A stretch of 64,000 nt of DNA from an uncultured Psychrobacter sp. (lineage in GTDB: Bacteria > Pseudomonadota > Gammaproteobacteria > Pseudomonadales > Moraxellaceae), in contig CANLDW010000002.1 in assembly GCA_947489525.1 (NCBI GenBank), forward strand, positions 496,001-560,000, given 5' to 3'. Below the pieces are notes generated by a model. That model saw only the letters and a program-made list of their open reading frames with translations. It ran no database searches and was not told the origin of the DNA. Both the position numbers and the translations under genes were made by a program. Within the stretch, counting starts at the first letter, position 1; the number at the start of each line of letters is the position of its first letter. Below are positions 26,884-36,031 of the stretch, piece by piece.

Positions 26884-28050
26884 CTACGCTTGTACCGCTT
26901 CAACGATTTTTTGGGCGGCGTCGGCAAGACCTTGAGCCGAGATGATCTTGACATCAGACTGCTCTAACAGCTCAATACCTTTTTCAGCGTTGTTACCTTC
27001 TAAGCGCACCACAACAGGCACTTGGACATCGACTTCTTTGACTGCGGCAATAATGGCTTCAGCAATCATGTCACAGCGTACAATACCACCGAAGATATTG
27101 ATTAAGACACCTTCAACACTGCTGTCCTCTAAGATAATCTTAAAGGCTTCCACCACGCGATCTTTTGTCGCCCCGCCGCCAACGTCTAAGAAGTTAGCAG
27201 GCTTACCACCATATAGTTTGATGATGTCCATCGTTGCCATCGCAAGACCTGCACCATTAACCATACAACCGATATTACCCTCTAAGGCAACGTAGTTGAG
27301 GTCAAACTCAGCGGCTTTTAGCTCGCGCTCATTCTCTTGAGTTTCATCTTGCAGCGCAGCAATCTTAGGCAAACGATACAGAGCATTTGAATCGATACCG
27401 ATCTTACCATCAACGCAGACGATCTCACCGTTTTCACGTACGGCGAGTGGATTGACTTCGAGTAGAGCAAAATCATTTTCGACAAAGGCTTTATAAGCAC
27501 CTGACATGATTTTTACAAACTGATTAATCTGCTTGCCTTCTAGACCTAATTTAAACGCGACTTCACGCGCTTGGTAAGGCATTAAGCCTACTAAGGGATC
27601 AACGGTCACTTTAAATATCTTTTCAGGCGTCGAGCTGGCAACTTCCTCAATATCAACGCCGCCCTCGGTTGAGGCCATAAAGGTAACACTGCGCGTAGAG
27701 CGATCAACGACCGCGCCTAAGTATAGCTCTGTCTGTACGGGGTACATATCCTCAGCAACCAAGACAAAATTGACAGGTTGACCATCGCTATCGGTTTGAA
27801 AAGTGACCAGATTTGTACCTATCAGATCATCTGCCACTTGCTTAGCTTCTTCGCGAGTTTTAACAACTTTAACACCGCCAGCTTTACCGCGACCACCAGC
27901 ATGAACCTGCGCTTTAATCACTGCCATATCAGTTGGCGTCTTGTCAAAAGCGGCAGCCGCTTCGTCGCCACTATAAGCGGTAATACCTTCTTGGATGGGC
28001 AACCCGTAGCTTTTTAATAGCTCTTTGGCTTGATACTCATGTAAATTCAT
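26884..28050 (-). CDS. sucC: Succinyl-CoA synthetase beta subunit
   Basis: The beta subunit provides the ATP-grasp nucleotide site and the succinate site. 388 residues, normal length. [18 protein letters not shown] at the start, [16 protein letters not shown], the ATP-grasp section [40 protein letters not shown] and [11 protein letters not shown]. An AAAGGA ribosome binding site precedes the ATG. The 198-base gap to lpdA upstream carries two inverted repeats, so sucCD may have its own promoter or be set apart by an attenuating hairpin. Confidence 0.97.
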   Translation of the reverse strand: MNLHEYQAKELLKSYGLPIQEGITAYSGDEAAAAFDKTPTDMAVIKAQVHAGGRGKAGGVKVVKTREEAKQVADDLIGTNLVTFQTDSDGQPVNFVLVAEDMYPVQTELYLGAVVDRSTRSVTFMASTEGGVDIEEVASSTPEKIFKVTVDPLVGLMPYQAREVAFKLGLEGKQINQFVKIMSGAYKAFVENDFALLEVNPLAVRENGEIVCVDGKIGIDSNALYRLPKIAALQDETQENERELKAAEFDLNYVALEGNIGCMVNGAGLAMATMDIIKLYGGKPANFLDVGGGATKDRVVEAFKIILEDSSVEGVLINIFGGIVRCDMIAEAIIAAVKEVDVQVPVVVRLEGNNAEKGIELLEQSDVKIISAQGLADAAQKIVEAVQA

Positions 28051-28143
28051 TGATTGTATCCTTTATTTTTTATCGGTTATAAAAGTGGAGATAAGTGTGT
28101 TTAACATCCATCTCGCACACGATTAATCACACTACTAATAAGA

Positions 28144-28235
28144 ACAGCTACACTCATTAAAACTAAGCTTAGATGTGTAGCTGTACCGTCATAAAATAAT
28201 AGTGAACCGCTACTATTAAAAGTGGCGATTCACTA
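28144..28235 (-). terminator. Two inverted repeats between lpdA and sucC
   Basis: The first is a 10-bp perfect inverted repeat, ACAGCTACAC (28144-28153) and GTGTAGCTGT (28175-28184), with a 21-base loop. The second is a 14-base pair of arms, 28200-28213 and 28222-28235, with two mismatches. The second lies 13 bases after the lpdA stop and is followed on the minus strand by a T-rich stretch, so it may end or reduce transcription before sucC. Confidence 0.5.
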
Positions 28236-28248
28236 TTAATAGTAAGTC

Positions 28249-29700
28249 TTATTTACGTTTTTTACGCTGAATGGCGTGAATCGCACGGCCATCTGCGGAT
28301 AGCGCGGCTTCGTGAACAGCCTCTGATATCGTTGGGTGAGCAAAGGTCATCAGCTGTAGATCTTCGACGCTTGAAGCAAACTCCATTGCAATCATACCTT
28401 GATGGACAATATCACCCGCGCCAGCAGCAATAGCGTGCATACCTAATAAGCGATCAGTCTTAGCATCAGCAACGACTTTGATAGATCCTTGCGCTTCGCT
28501 CTGCGCCAACGCCCGACCGTTAGCCGCTAGGCTAAACGAGCCCGTCTTGACTTCAACACCTGTATCTATGGCTTCTTGTTCCGTTAAGCCCACCCACGCA
28601 ATCTCAGGATGAGTATAGATAACGTTGATAATCGTGTCGTAGTTGACTTGGACTTTTTCGCCGTGGATGCGCTCAACTGCCATCATGCCCTCTTCCATCG
28701 CTTTGTGAGCGAGCATAGGACCACGCACTAGATCGCCAATCGCATAGACGCCGTCAAGATTAGTCTGACATTGATCATTGACTTCAATAAGACCGCGCTC
28801 AGTAAGTTTGACGCCGCTATCATCTCCTAATAGCTTTTCGGCATACGCTCGGCGACCGACACAAACGATTAGCTTATCAAAGCTCTCCTCAGATGACTCA
28901 CCGTTGTTCTCGCTAGTGACAACGACTTCATCGCCTTTGACCTCAGCGTTAGTCACTTTGGTATCAACGCGAATATCCAGACCTTGTTTTTTAAACATTT
29001 TGCGCGCTTCTTTAGCGATATCCTTGTCAGCAGCCGCTAAAAATTCAGGCAAAGCTTCATAAACAACGACTTCGCTGCCTAAACGGCGCCATACGGAACC
29101 GAGCTCAAGACCAATAACGCCTGCGCCGATAACCCCCAAACGTTTAGGCACTTCGGTAAAATCAAGCGCGCCGGTTGAGTCAACGATACGTTCGCCATCT
29201 GTCTTGGCAACCGGAATCTCGATAGGCACAGAACCTGAAGCCAAAATAACGTTTTTTGCGGTAATGATAGTTTCGCTCTCGTCTTCAAGCGCAGTGAACT
29301 TAATCTTTTTGTCAGTCCCTGTACCATCGATTAGCGTACCCCAGCCTTGCAACCAGTCGCCACCATTGCCTTTTACTAAAGCGGCCACACCGCCTGTTAG
29401 CTGCTTAACAATGCCTTCTTTACGTTCTATCATTTGTTCGATATTGATAGATACATCGCCTGTGCTAATACCATGCTCATCAAGCTCATGCTTGGTCGCC
29501 TCAAAACGGTGTGAGGTATCAAGCAAAGCTTTTGAGGGAATACAGCCAACATTTAAGCATGTACCACCAAGCGCAGGCTCGCCTCTATGAACGCGTTTTT
29601 CGATACAAGCAACGCTCATACCCAACTGTCCTGCACGGATAGCTGCTTCGTAACCACCAGGACCACCGCCAATAACCACTAAATCATAACTATCTTTCAT
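28249..29700 (-). CDS. lpdA: Dihydrolipoyl dehydrogenase (E3)
   Basis: FAD enzyme that reoxidises lipoamide in the 2-oxoglutarate dehydrogenase complex, and possibly in others. 483 residues. FAD motif [20 protein letters not shown] at the N-terminus, redox-active disulfide [20 protein letters not shown] motif [23 protein letters not shown] site [16 protein letters not shown], and the C-terminal catalytic His-Glu in [12 protein letters not shown]. An AAGGAACACATT ribosome binding site precedes the ATG. Its place between sucB and sucC indicates the 2-oxoglutarate complex as its main partner. Confidence 0.96.
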   Translation of the reverse strand: MKDSYDLVVIGGGPGGYEAAIRAGQLGMSVACIEKRVHRGEPALGGTCLNVGCIPSKALLDTSHRFEATKHELDEHGISTGDVSINIEQMIERKEGIVKQLTGGVAALVKGNGGDWLQGWGTLIDGTGTDKKIKFTALEDESETIITAKNVILASGSVPIEIPVAKTDGERIVDSTGALDFTEVPKRLGVIGAGVIGLELGSVWRRLGSEVVVYEALPEFLAAADKDIAKEARKMFKKQGLDIRVDTKVTNAEVKGDEVVVTSENNGESSEESFDKLIVCVGRRAYAEKLLGDDSGVKLTERGLIEVNDQCQTNLDGVYAIGDLVRGPMLAHKAMEEGMMAVERIHGEKVQVNYDTIINVIYTHPEIAWVGLTEQEAIDTGVEVKTGSFSLAANGRALAQSEAQGSIKVVADAKTDRLLGMHAIAAGAGDIVHQGMIAMEFASSVEDLQLMTFAHPTISEAVHEAALSADGRAIHAIQRKKRK

Positions 29701-29968
29701 AATGTGTTCCTTATTATATTTTGGTTTTAAGTCTATATTAAACCGCTATTTAAGGTAAAAGTATTCAGCTGTTAAAAGCATTACGCTGTAGAGTTGAGCT
29801 GAATATAAATATTCTGATTGATACACTGTAATGTCATTCACTCTACTACTAAAGTATTTGATATCCCTATACACCCTTAAATAAGAGTTGAATTATAGCT
29901 GTTAAAATAGCCAGTGATAACAAAGATAAAAAGCTTGTATTAGCGTTAACCAATACAAGCTTAAAAGC

Positions 29969-31288
29969 TTATAAATCTAGCAATAGCATGGTTGGATCTT
30001 CTACCAAGTCTTTGAGGGTGACTAAGAACTGTACTGCTTCTTTACCGTCGATCATACGATGATCGTAAGATAGCGCCAAGTACATCATGGGTAGAATCTT
30101 CACCTCACCATTGACTGCCATTGGGCGCTCATTAATAGCATGCATACCCAAGATAGCTGTTTGTGGCGGGTTAAGGATAGGCGTCGACATGAGTGAGCCA
30201 AACACCCCACCATTTGAGATAGTAAAAGTACCTCCTGTCATCTCATCCAAGCCAAGCTTACCATCTTGCGCCTTAGCGCCAAGCTCGCGGATCTTGCTCT
30301 CAACATCCGCCATACTCATCTGATCGGTATCTCTAAGTACCGGTACGACTAAACCACGATCTGAGGACACGGCAACACCGATATCATAAAAACCGTGATA
30401 AACAATGTCATCACCATCAAGTGACGCATTCACCGCTGGAAAGCGTTTGAGGGCTTCTGTTGCTGCTTTAACAAACAAAGACATGAAGCCTAAACGTACA
30501 CCATGACGCTTCTCAAACTGATCTTTGTACTTAGTGCGCATATCCATAAGTGGCTGCATATTCACTTCGTTAAACGTCGTTAGCATTGCCGTTTCTTGTG
30601 TCGCTGATAACAGACGCTCAGCTACGCGCTTGCGCAAGCGCGTCATCGGAACGCGTTTTTCACTACGCGTACCTACTGATTCTGCAACCGGCTGACCACT
30701 ATCGGTCTTGATATTGCTGTCAGCTTTTAGCTTAGGATCTGCCATATCAGATTTTGTGACTCGGCCACCGCGTCCGCTACCTTCAACTTCTTTTGGATCA
30801 ACGCCACTCTCTTTTGCTGCTTTGCGTACTGCTGGACTTTGATCTTTATGGTCTTTTTCTACACTATCTTTTTTATCAGTCTCTTGAACAGGCTCGCCAT
30901 CGTCTTTGCCTTTTCTTGCTTGTACAGGCGCTGCAGGCTGACTTGGGTCTACTGCTGGCGCGTCGTCTTTGTCATTGCCGCTCTTTTTATCTTCATGGCT
31001 ATCTTTTTTATCAGCATCAGAGTTATCTTCTGAGCCACCAGCATCAGCACTTGCACCCGCTTCAAATTCAGCGATGAGCTCATCTGAATCAACCGTATCA
31101 TCGACTTGTTTGACGATTTTTGTCACTACACCATCATCAGGAGCAACAACTTCAAGGACAACTTTATCGGTTTCGATCTCAGCTAGCAAATCATCACGGC
31201 TGACTTGTTGACCTTCAGTAACGTGCCATTCTACGATTGTGCCATCGGCAACCGACTCTGGAAAAACGGGGGCTTTAATCTCAGCCAT
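29969..31288 (-). CDS. sucB: 2-oxoglutarate dehydrogenase E2 (dihydrolipoyl succinyltransferase)
   Basis: Core E2 subunit that transfers succinyl from lipoamide to CoA. 439 residues against about 405 in E. coli. The lipoyl domain (1-77) has the modified Lys in [11 protein letters not shown]; the peripheral-subunit-binding domain includes [22 protein letters not shown]; the catalytic domain ends with [17 protein letters not shown], carrying the active His and Asp. The linker between the lipoyl and binding domains is unusually rich in Asp and Lys ([19 protein letters not shown]), and the second linker is also charged, unlike the Ala/Pro linkers of the E. coli protein. A strong AAGGAG ribosome binding site lies upstream. 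Follows sucA after 121 bases. Confidence 0.95.
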   Translation of the reverse strand: MAEIKAPVFPESVADGTIVEWHVTEGQQVSRDDLLAEIETDKVVLEVVAPDDGVVTKIVKQVDDTVDSDELIAEFEAGASADAGGSEDNSDADKKDSHEDKKSGNDKDDAPAVDPSQPAAPVQARKGKDDGEPVQETDKKDSVEKDHKDQSPAVRKAAKESGVDPKEVEGSGRGGRVTKSDMADPKLKADSNIKTDSGQPVAESVGTRSEKRVPMTRLRKRVAERLLSATQETAMLTTFNEVNMQPLMDMRTKYKDQFEKRHGVRLGFMSLFVKAATEALKRFPAVNASLDGDDIVYHGFYDIGVAVSSDRGLVVPVLRDTDQMSMADVESKIRELGAKAQDGKLGLDEMTGGTFTISNGGVFGSLMSTPILNPPQTAILGMHAINERPMAVNGEVKILPMMYLALSYDHRMIDGKEAVQFLVTLKDLVEDPTMLLLDL

Positions 31289-31409
31289 CAGAAATACTCC
31301 TTAGAATTTATGAATACTAATTGTTATAAAAGGGTCATAAGCAGCCAGCTCCTATCAAGGTCTGTCTGCTATTGATATCTCATCTTAACGCTTATATCAG
31401 TAACGATAC

Positions 31410-34295
31410 TTATTTAGCTAAATCATCCACACTAACGCCTAAGCCGCCTGCTACTAGTGCTTGTTGCTGCTGGGCGTGTAATTTTGGCGAACCCGTTGCT
31501 GGTGCTGCACTCGAAGGACGAGCAATCGGTTCCATAACTTTAGCTTTAGTAGGATGCGGGATCACAATACGGAACATATGCGGTGCTAGATAATACCAAG
31601 CGCCTTGATTGAGCGGCTCCTCTTGCGTCCAAACAATCTCTTTTAGATTGCTGTACTTTTCGATCTCAGCGATTAGACGCTGCTCTGGCAACGGATAAAG
31701 CTGCTCGATACGTACGATGGCGACGTGCTCAAGACCCAGCTCACGGCGCTGCTCTAATAGATCATAATAGACCTTACCACCGCAAAGAACGAGACGCGTT
31801 ACTTTGTCTGCTTCTTGCTTATCAAGCTCTGACAATACGGTTTCGAACTTACCATCGGCAAGCTCCTCTAGAGTCGAGGTAGCTAGTTTATGACGCAGCA
31901 AACTCTTAGGCGACATCACAATCAACGGCTTACGGATAGGACGCACAGCCTGACGACGCAGCGCATGATAAATTTGTGCCGGCGTAGTCGGCGTAATCAC
32001 TTGCATGTTGTCTTCGGCACACAGCTGTAAAAAACGCTCAAGACGGGCTGAGGAATGCTCTGGACCTTGACCTTCATAGCCGTGAGGCAACAGCATAGTC
32101 AGACCGCAGACGCGCTGCCATTTCGTCTCACCGCTAGAGATAAACTGGTCAATAACGACCTGTGCTCCATTAACGAAATCACCAAATTGCGCCTCCCAAA
32201 CGATGAGGGCGTTGGGTACGGTCGTGGCGTAACCGTATTCAAAAGCAAGTACCGCTTCTTCTGATAGTAAAGAGTTATAGATAGCAAAACGTGCTTGATC
32301 TTCGCTAATATGCGCTAACGGCACATACATACTACCGTCAGTCGTATTATAAATCTCACTGTGACGATGCGAGAACGTGCCACGGCCTACATCTTCACCA
32401 GTAATACGGACTAGGACATCATCGTTATCAACTAAAGAAGCGTATGCTAAGGTTTCAGCTGCCCCCCAGTTTAGGGGCTCCTCACCCGTCTGCATGGCTA
32501 AGCGCTGCTCGACGACTTTTTGTACTTGGCGCTGAAGTTTATAGCCTTCAGGCATTTGAGCCATACGGCGGCCATACTCTTTGAGCTTTTCAATATCGAC
32601 ACTGGTATCCCAATCATCAACTAGATCATGCCCAAGATAAGGCTTCCAATCGACAAATAAGGCTTCATTAGGCTCACTTACCAAAGAGTCAGCAACATAC
32701 TCACCGCGGTCAAGGGACTCGCGATATTCATTTTCGTAGGTCTTAGCATCCTCTTCGGTGATCACACCCGCTTCAATCAACTTATTAATATAGATAGTAC
32801 GGGTCGTTGGTAGTTTTTTAATAACGGCATACATCAGTGGCTGCGTCGCTGACGGCTCATCGGCTTCGTTATGACCATTGCGGCGATAGCAAAACAGATC
32901 AATGATAATGTCTTTATCAAATTCGCGGCGATAATCTAACGCCAACTGCGCGGCAAAAACAACGGATTCAGGATCATCACCGTTAACGTGTAAGATAGGA
33001 GCATGCACCATCTTTGCGACATCAGTACAGTATTCAGTTGAACGTGCGTCCTCTTGACGACTGGTTGTAAAGCCCACCTGATTATTAATAATAATGTGTA
33101 CCGTACCACCCGTGGTGTAAGCGCGCGTCTGCGACATTTGGAAGGTTTCTTGTACAACACCTTGCGCGGCAAAAGCAGCATCACCATGCACAACGATAGG
33201 AAGTACTGAGTTGCCGTCTTTGCCACTATTGCCGGGTTCATCATTGCGGCGAACTTGGCGCGCGCGCACTGAACCTTGTAGTACAGGCGCAACAATTTCA
33301 AGGTGTGAGGGGTTAAACGCTAACGCAAGATGCGCCTCACCGCCCGGTGTCATTACATTTGACGAATAGCCATTATGATATTTGACATCACCTGAACCTT
33401 TTTCAGGCTGCACTTTACCATCGAACTCATCAAAGAGATCGGCAGGGTTTTTGCCTAATATATTGACCAGTAAATTGAGACGACCACGGTGCGCCATTCC
33501 AATGACCACTTCTTTGGTGCCATAACTACCTGTTCGTTGGATGATCTCATTTACAGCGGGAATAAAGCTCTCGCCACCCTCTAAACCAAAGCGCTTCACA
33601 CCCGTATACTTACGTGCTAAGTACTTTTCAAGTCCTTCAGCAGCAGTCAGACGCTCAAGGATGGACAAGCGCTTTTCTTTATCAAATTCAATGAAGCCCA
33701 GATTACTCTCTAGATACTTCTCCATCCAGCGCTTTTCAGTGCTGGTCGTAACATGCATGTATTCTACGCCGATATAGCGACAGTACACGCGCTCCATAAT
33801 CTCAATAATTTCGCGTAGCGGTGCTTCTGTTTTACCTATGTTCAAATCATTGGTTGGAAAAACCGTATCGAGATCGTCTTCTGATAGATTGTGATAGGCA
33901 AGCGTGAGGTCTTCTACCTCTGGACGAGGATGCAGACCTAACGGATCAAGATTGGCGTGACGATGACCCCGACGACGATAGGCTGAGATCAGTTGCTGTA
34001 CACCCATTTGTTTGGGGTCAGCACAGTCCGCTATGTTAGTCGATTTAGCATCGGAGTCGGTAGACGCGGCTTTATTAGCGGTTTGATTACGTGCAAGCAG
34101 TAAAAACTGATCGCGGATAGCACCGTGCTGAGCATCGTTATCTGATTGATACTGTTTGAAGTAATCCTGCCAATCGCTATCAACACTACTCGCATCATCT
34201 AAATACTGCTCGTAGAGAGATTCGATGTAAAGCGCATTATCCGCAGCAAGTTCAGTATGTACAGCGCTTATTGCTTCTTTAGTTGTACTATTCAT
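31410..34295 (-). CDS. sucA: 2-oxoglutarate dehydrogenase E1 component
   Basis: Thiamine-diphosphate enzyme that decarboxylates 2-oxoglutarate and succinylates the lipoyl group of SucB. 961 residues, slightly longer than the E. coli 933. The N-terminal E2-binding part has SLYEQYLDDASSVDSDWQDYF; the core shows GMAHRGRLNLLVNILGK, HGDAAFAAQGVVQETFQMSQ, the ThDP/Mg loop IIINNQVGFTTS, and YGYATTVPNALIVWEAQFGDF and HGYEGQGPEHSSARLERFLQL in the C-terminal half. No strong ribosome binding site is seen at the ATG. A spacer of nearly 800 bases, including a terminator, separates it from sdhB, so it probably starts its own transcript for sucAB-lpdA-sucCD. Confidence 0.97.
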   Translation of the reverse strand: MNSTTKEAISAVHTELAADNALYIESLYEQYLDDASSVDSDWQDYFKQYQSDNDAQHGAIRDQFLLLARNQTANKAASTDSDAKSTNIADCADPKQMGVQQLISAYRRRGHRHANLDPLGLHPRPEVEDLTLAYHNLSEDDLDTVFPTNDLNIGKTEAPLREIIEIMERVYCRYIGVEYMHVTTSTEKRWMEKYLESNLGFIEFDKEKRLSILERLTAAEGLEKYLARKYTGVKRFGLEGGESFIPAVNEIIQRTGSYGTKEVVIGMAHRGRLNLLVNILGKNPADLFDEFDGKVQPEKGSGDVKYHNGYSSNVMTPGGEAHLALAFNPSHLEIVAPVLQGSVRARQVRRNDEPGNSGKDGNSVLPIVVHGDAAFAAQGVVQETFQMSQTRAYTTGGTVHIIINNQVGFTTSRQEDARSTEYCTDVAKMVHAPILHVNGDDPESVVFAAQLALDYRREFDKDIIIDLFCYRRNGHNEADEPSATQPLMYAVIKKLPTTRTIYINKLIEAGVITEEDAKTYENEYRESLDRGEYVADSLVSEPNEALFVDWKPYLGHDLVDDWDTSVDIEKLKEYGRRMAQMPEGYKLQRQVQKVVEQRLAMQTGEEPLNWGAAETLAYASLVDNDDVLVRITGEDVGRGTFSHRHSEIYNTTDGSMYVPLAHISEDQARFAIYNSLLSEEAVLAFEYGYATTVPNALIVWEAQFGDFVNGAQVVIDQFISSGETKWQRVCGLTMLLPHGYEGQGPEHSSARLERFLQLCAEDNMQVITPTTPAQIYHALRRQAVRPIRKPLIVMSPKSLLRHKLATSTLEELADGKFETVLSELDKQEADKVTRLVLCGGKVYYDLLEQRRELGLEHVAIVRIEQLYPLPEQRLIAEIEKYSNLKEIVWTQEEPLNQGAWYYLAPHMFRIVIPHPTKAKVMEPIARPSSAAPATGSPKLHAQQQQALVAGGLGVSVDDLAK

Positions 34296-34555
34296 AATAA
34301 TTGTCTATGTTATAAATGAATGAATGGATTGAGCTTATTATTATCTACGTAGGCTGGCCACAATAAGCATCACCCAGTTAGTTTACCAATTATTTGTGAA
34401 CGCTCAGTATTGATACCAAAATCGTCTCACAATAAAAATTTATGTATAATTGTTTGTATCATAACTAATAGATTTATTGGCAGTTTAATCTTGCTCAGGC
34501 GTTATTACTTATCAAGTCGAAAACGCAGGTTTTCAGCTCAATATAGTTAACTGAC

Positions 34556-34587
34556 ATAGCTGATAACGTATATAGCTAATAACGTAA
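34556..34587. repeat. Two 16-bp tandem repeats upstream of sucA
   Basis: ATAGCTGATAACGTAT is followed directly by ATAGCTAATAACGTAA; two positions differ. Confidence 0.9.
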
Positions 34588-34941
34588 AATACAGCTCGCT
34601 GCTCAGAATATCATGCAGCTCTTAGACGTTATAGTTTGTTTGTTCAATACTAGGTATTCAGGTACTAAATATTTGCAATACCACGCCGTTTTGTTAGCTC
34701 TTATTTATCACAATGTTGAGATTAATATCTGCTTAATTAATAAGTCAGGATTATTCAGTAAAATGCTCAATACAATGTAAAGCACTAAGGCAGAAACAAA
34801 ATACTAATTATATAGACAGATTGCTGATAGCGCATGTTTTCTTACATACGACCAACGTATCCTTAGTAAAGCTTTACCTTTCATTTGCCATAACAAATAT
34901 TTTGATAAAATAGGGTTAAAGACCTCAAAAAGCTGAATATC

Positions 34942-34978
34942 AAAAAACACCGCTTATTTGTCTAAGCGGTGTTTTTTT
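34942..34978. terminator. Strong terminator after sdhB
   Basis: A 12-bp perfect stem, AAACACCGCTTA (34945-34956) with TAAGCGGTGTTT (34963-34974), a 6-base loop, A's on the left and T's on the right, so it works in either direction. It lies 100 bases after the sdhB stop and separates the sdh and suc transcripts. Confidence 0.92.
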
Positions 34979-35078
34979 ATGGATAAAATTTTATGTGAAT
35001 AATAACACTGATTCGCTATAACTCTAACAGATATAATTACACCTTAATAAAAGTGCGGACTGCCAATTTACTGATGGC

Positions 35079-35789
35079 TTAACCTGCTTGATCAAGTAAT
35101 AAATTGCGTAGATGACCAATCGCCTTTGTAGGGTTCAAGCCTTTTGGACATACAGACACACAGTTCATAATACCGCGGCAACGGAACAGACTGAAGGGAT
35201 CATCAAGACGCGCTAGACGTGCTTGTACATCAGTATCTCGGCTGTCGACGACAAAACGATTGGCATTAAGAAGCGCTGCTGGTCCTAAGAACTTATCAGG
35301 ATTCCACCAAAATGATGGACAGCTCGTTGAACAGCAGGCACAAAGAATACACTCGTACAAACCGTTCATTTTTTCACGCTGTTCAGGAGACTGTAGACGC
35401 TCCGTTGGCGGCGCAGGCTGATCATTGATTAGATAAGGATGTACTTTTTCGTACTGCTCATAGAACTGATTCATATCCACGACTAAATCACGCACCACTG
35501 GCAGACCAGGTAGCGGACGGATTGTGATTTTTTCAGGTAGCGTGTTCATATTTAGCAAACAGGCTAGACCATTTTTGCCATTGATATTCATGCCATCCGA
35601 TCCGCAAATACCTTCGCGGCACGAGCGACGAAACGTAATCGTCTCATCTTCTTTTTTAAGGCGTAGTAATACGTCAAGCAACATACGATCTGACTCTAGT
35701 AGCTCAATCGTATACGTTTGCATACGCGGCGCTGCGTCCCGATCAGGATCGTAGCGATAAATTTCGATGGTGCGAGTACCTCGGCTCAT
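35079..35789 (-). CDS. sdhB: Succinate dehydrogenase iron-sulfur subunit
   Basis: Carries electrons from the flavoprotein to ubiquinone. I start at ATG 35789 (236 residues), with GGAG 9 bases upstream; the longer frame begins at GTG 35804. All three cluster ligand sets are present: 2Fe-2S CREGICGSDGMNINGKNGLAC, 4Fe-4S CILCACCSTSC, and 3Fe-4S CRGIMNCVSVCPKGLNP, with the quinone-site stretch SCPSFWWNPDKFLGPAAL. The last gene of the sdhCDAB order. The 242-base gap to sdhA contains a 14-bp triple repeat. Confidence 0.97.
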   Translation of the reverse strand: MSRGTRTIEIYRYDPDRDAAPRMQTYTIELLESDRMLLDVLLRLKKEDETITFRRSCREGICGSDGMNINGKNGLACLLNMNTLPEKITIRPLPGLPVVRDLVVDMNQFYEQYEKVHPYLINDQPAPPTERLQSPEQREKMNGLYECILCACCSTSCPSFWWNPDKFLGPAALLNANRFVVDSRDTDVQARLARLDDPFSLFRCRGIMNCVSVCPKGLNPTKAIGHLRNLLLDQAG

Positions 35790-35850
35790 AATGCTAAACT
35801 CCACACGGAGATGATGCGGGCGGACAAAGAATGCGAATAAACACTTCTTA

Positions 35851-35892
35851 CTAAGTATTAATCACTAGGTATTAAATACTAGGTATTAATCT
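35851..35892. repeat. Three 14-bp tandem repeats between sdhA and sdhB
   Basis: Three units of the type CTAGGTATTAATCT (first CTAAGTATTAATCA, second CTAGGTATTAAATA) are directly joined, about 60 bases upstream of sdhB. Confidence 0.9.
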
Positions 35893-36031
35893 GTAAGTAG
35901 TCCTACGTGCATGTCGCTGGCGCTCATCTCTTAGATGAATAAAATAATACTATCTGTAAAGGCGTTGTATACGCGCGTCTATTATGACGTTAATATAAAA
36001 CGTTTGCTGCGTTGCCAAGCTTAATCTAAAC

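Larger units (their letters stand above)
34296..35078 (-). other. Long intergenic region between sdhB and sucA
   Basis: About 780 AT-rich bases without a supported gene. The sdhB side carries a strong terminator (34942-34978). The remaining roughly 650 bases should hold the sucA promoter and leader. A 16-bp tandem pair lies at 34556-34587. I could not pick one promoter with confidence. Confidence 0.6.
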
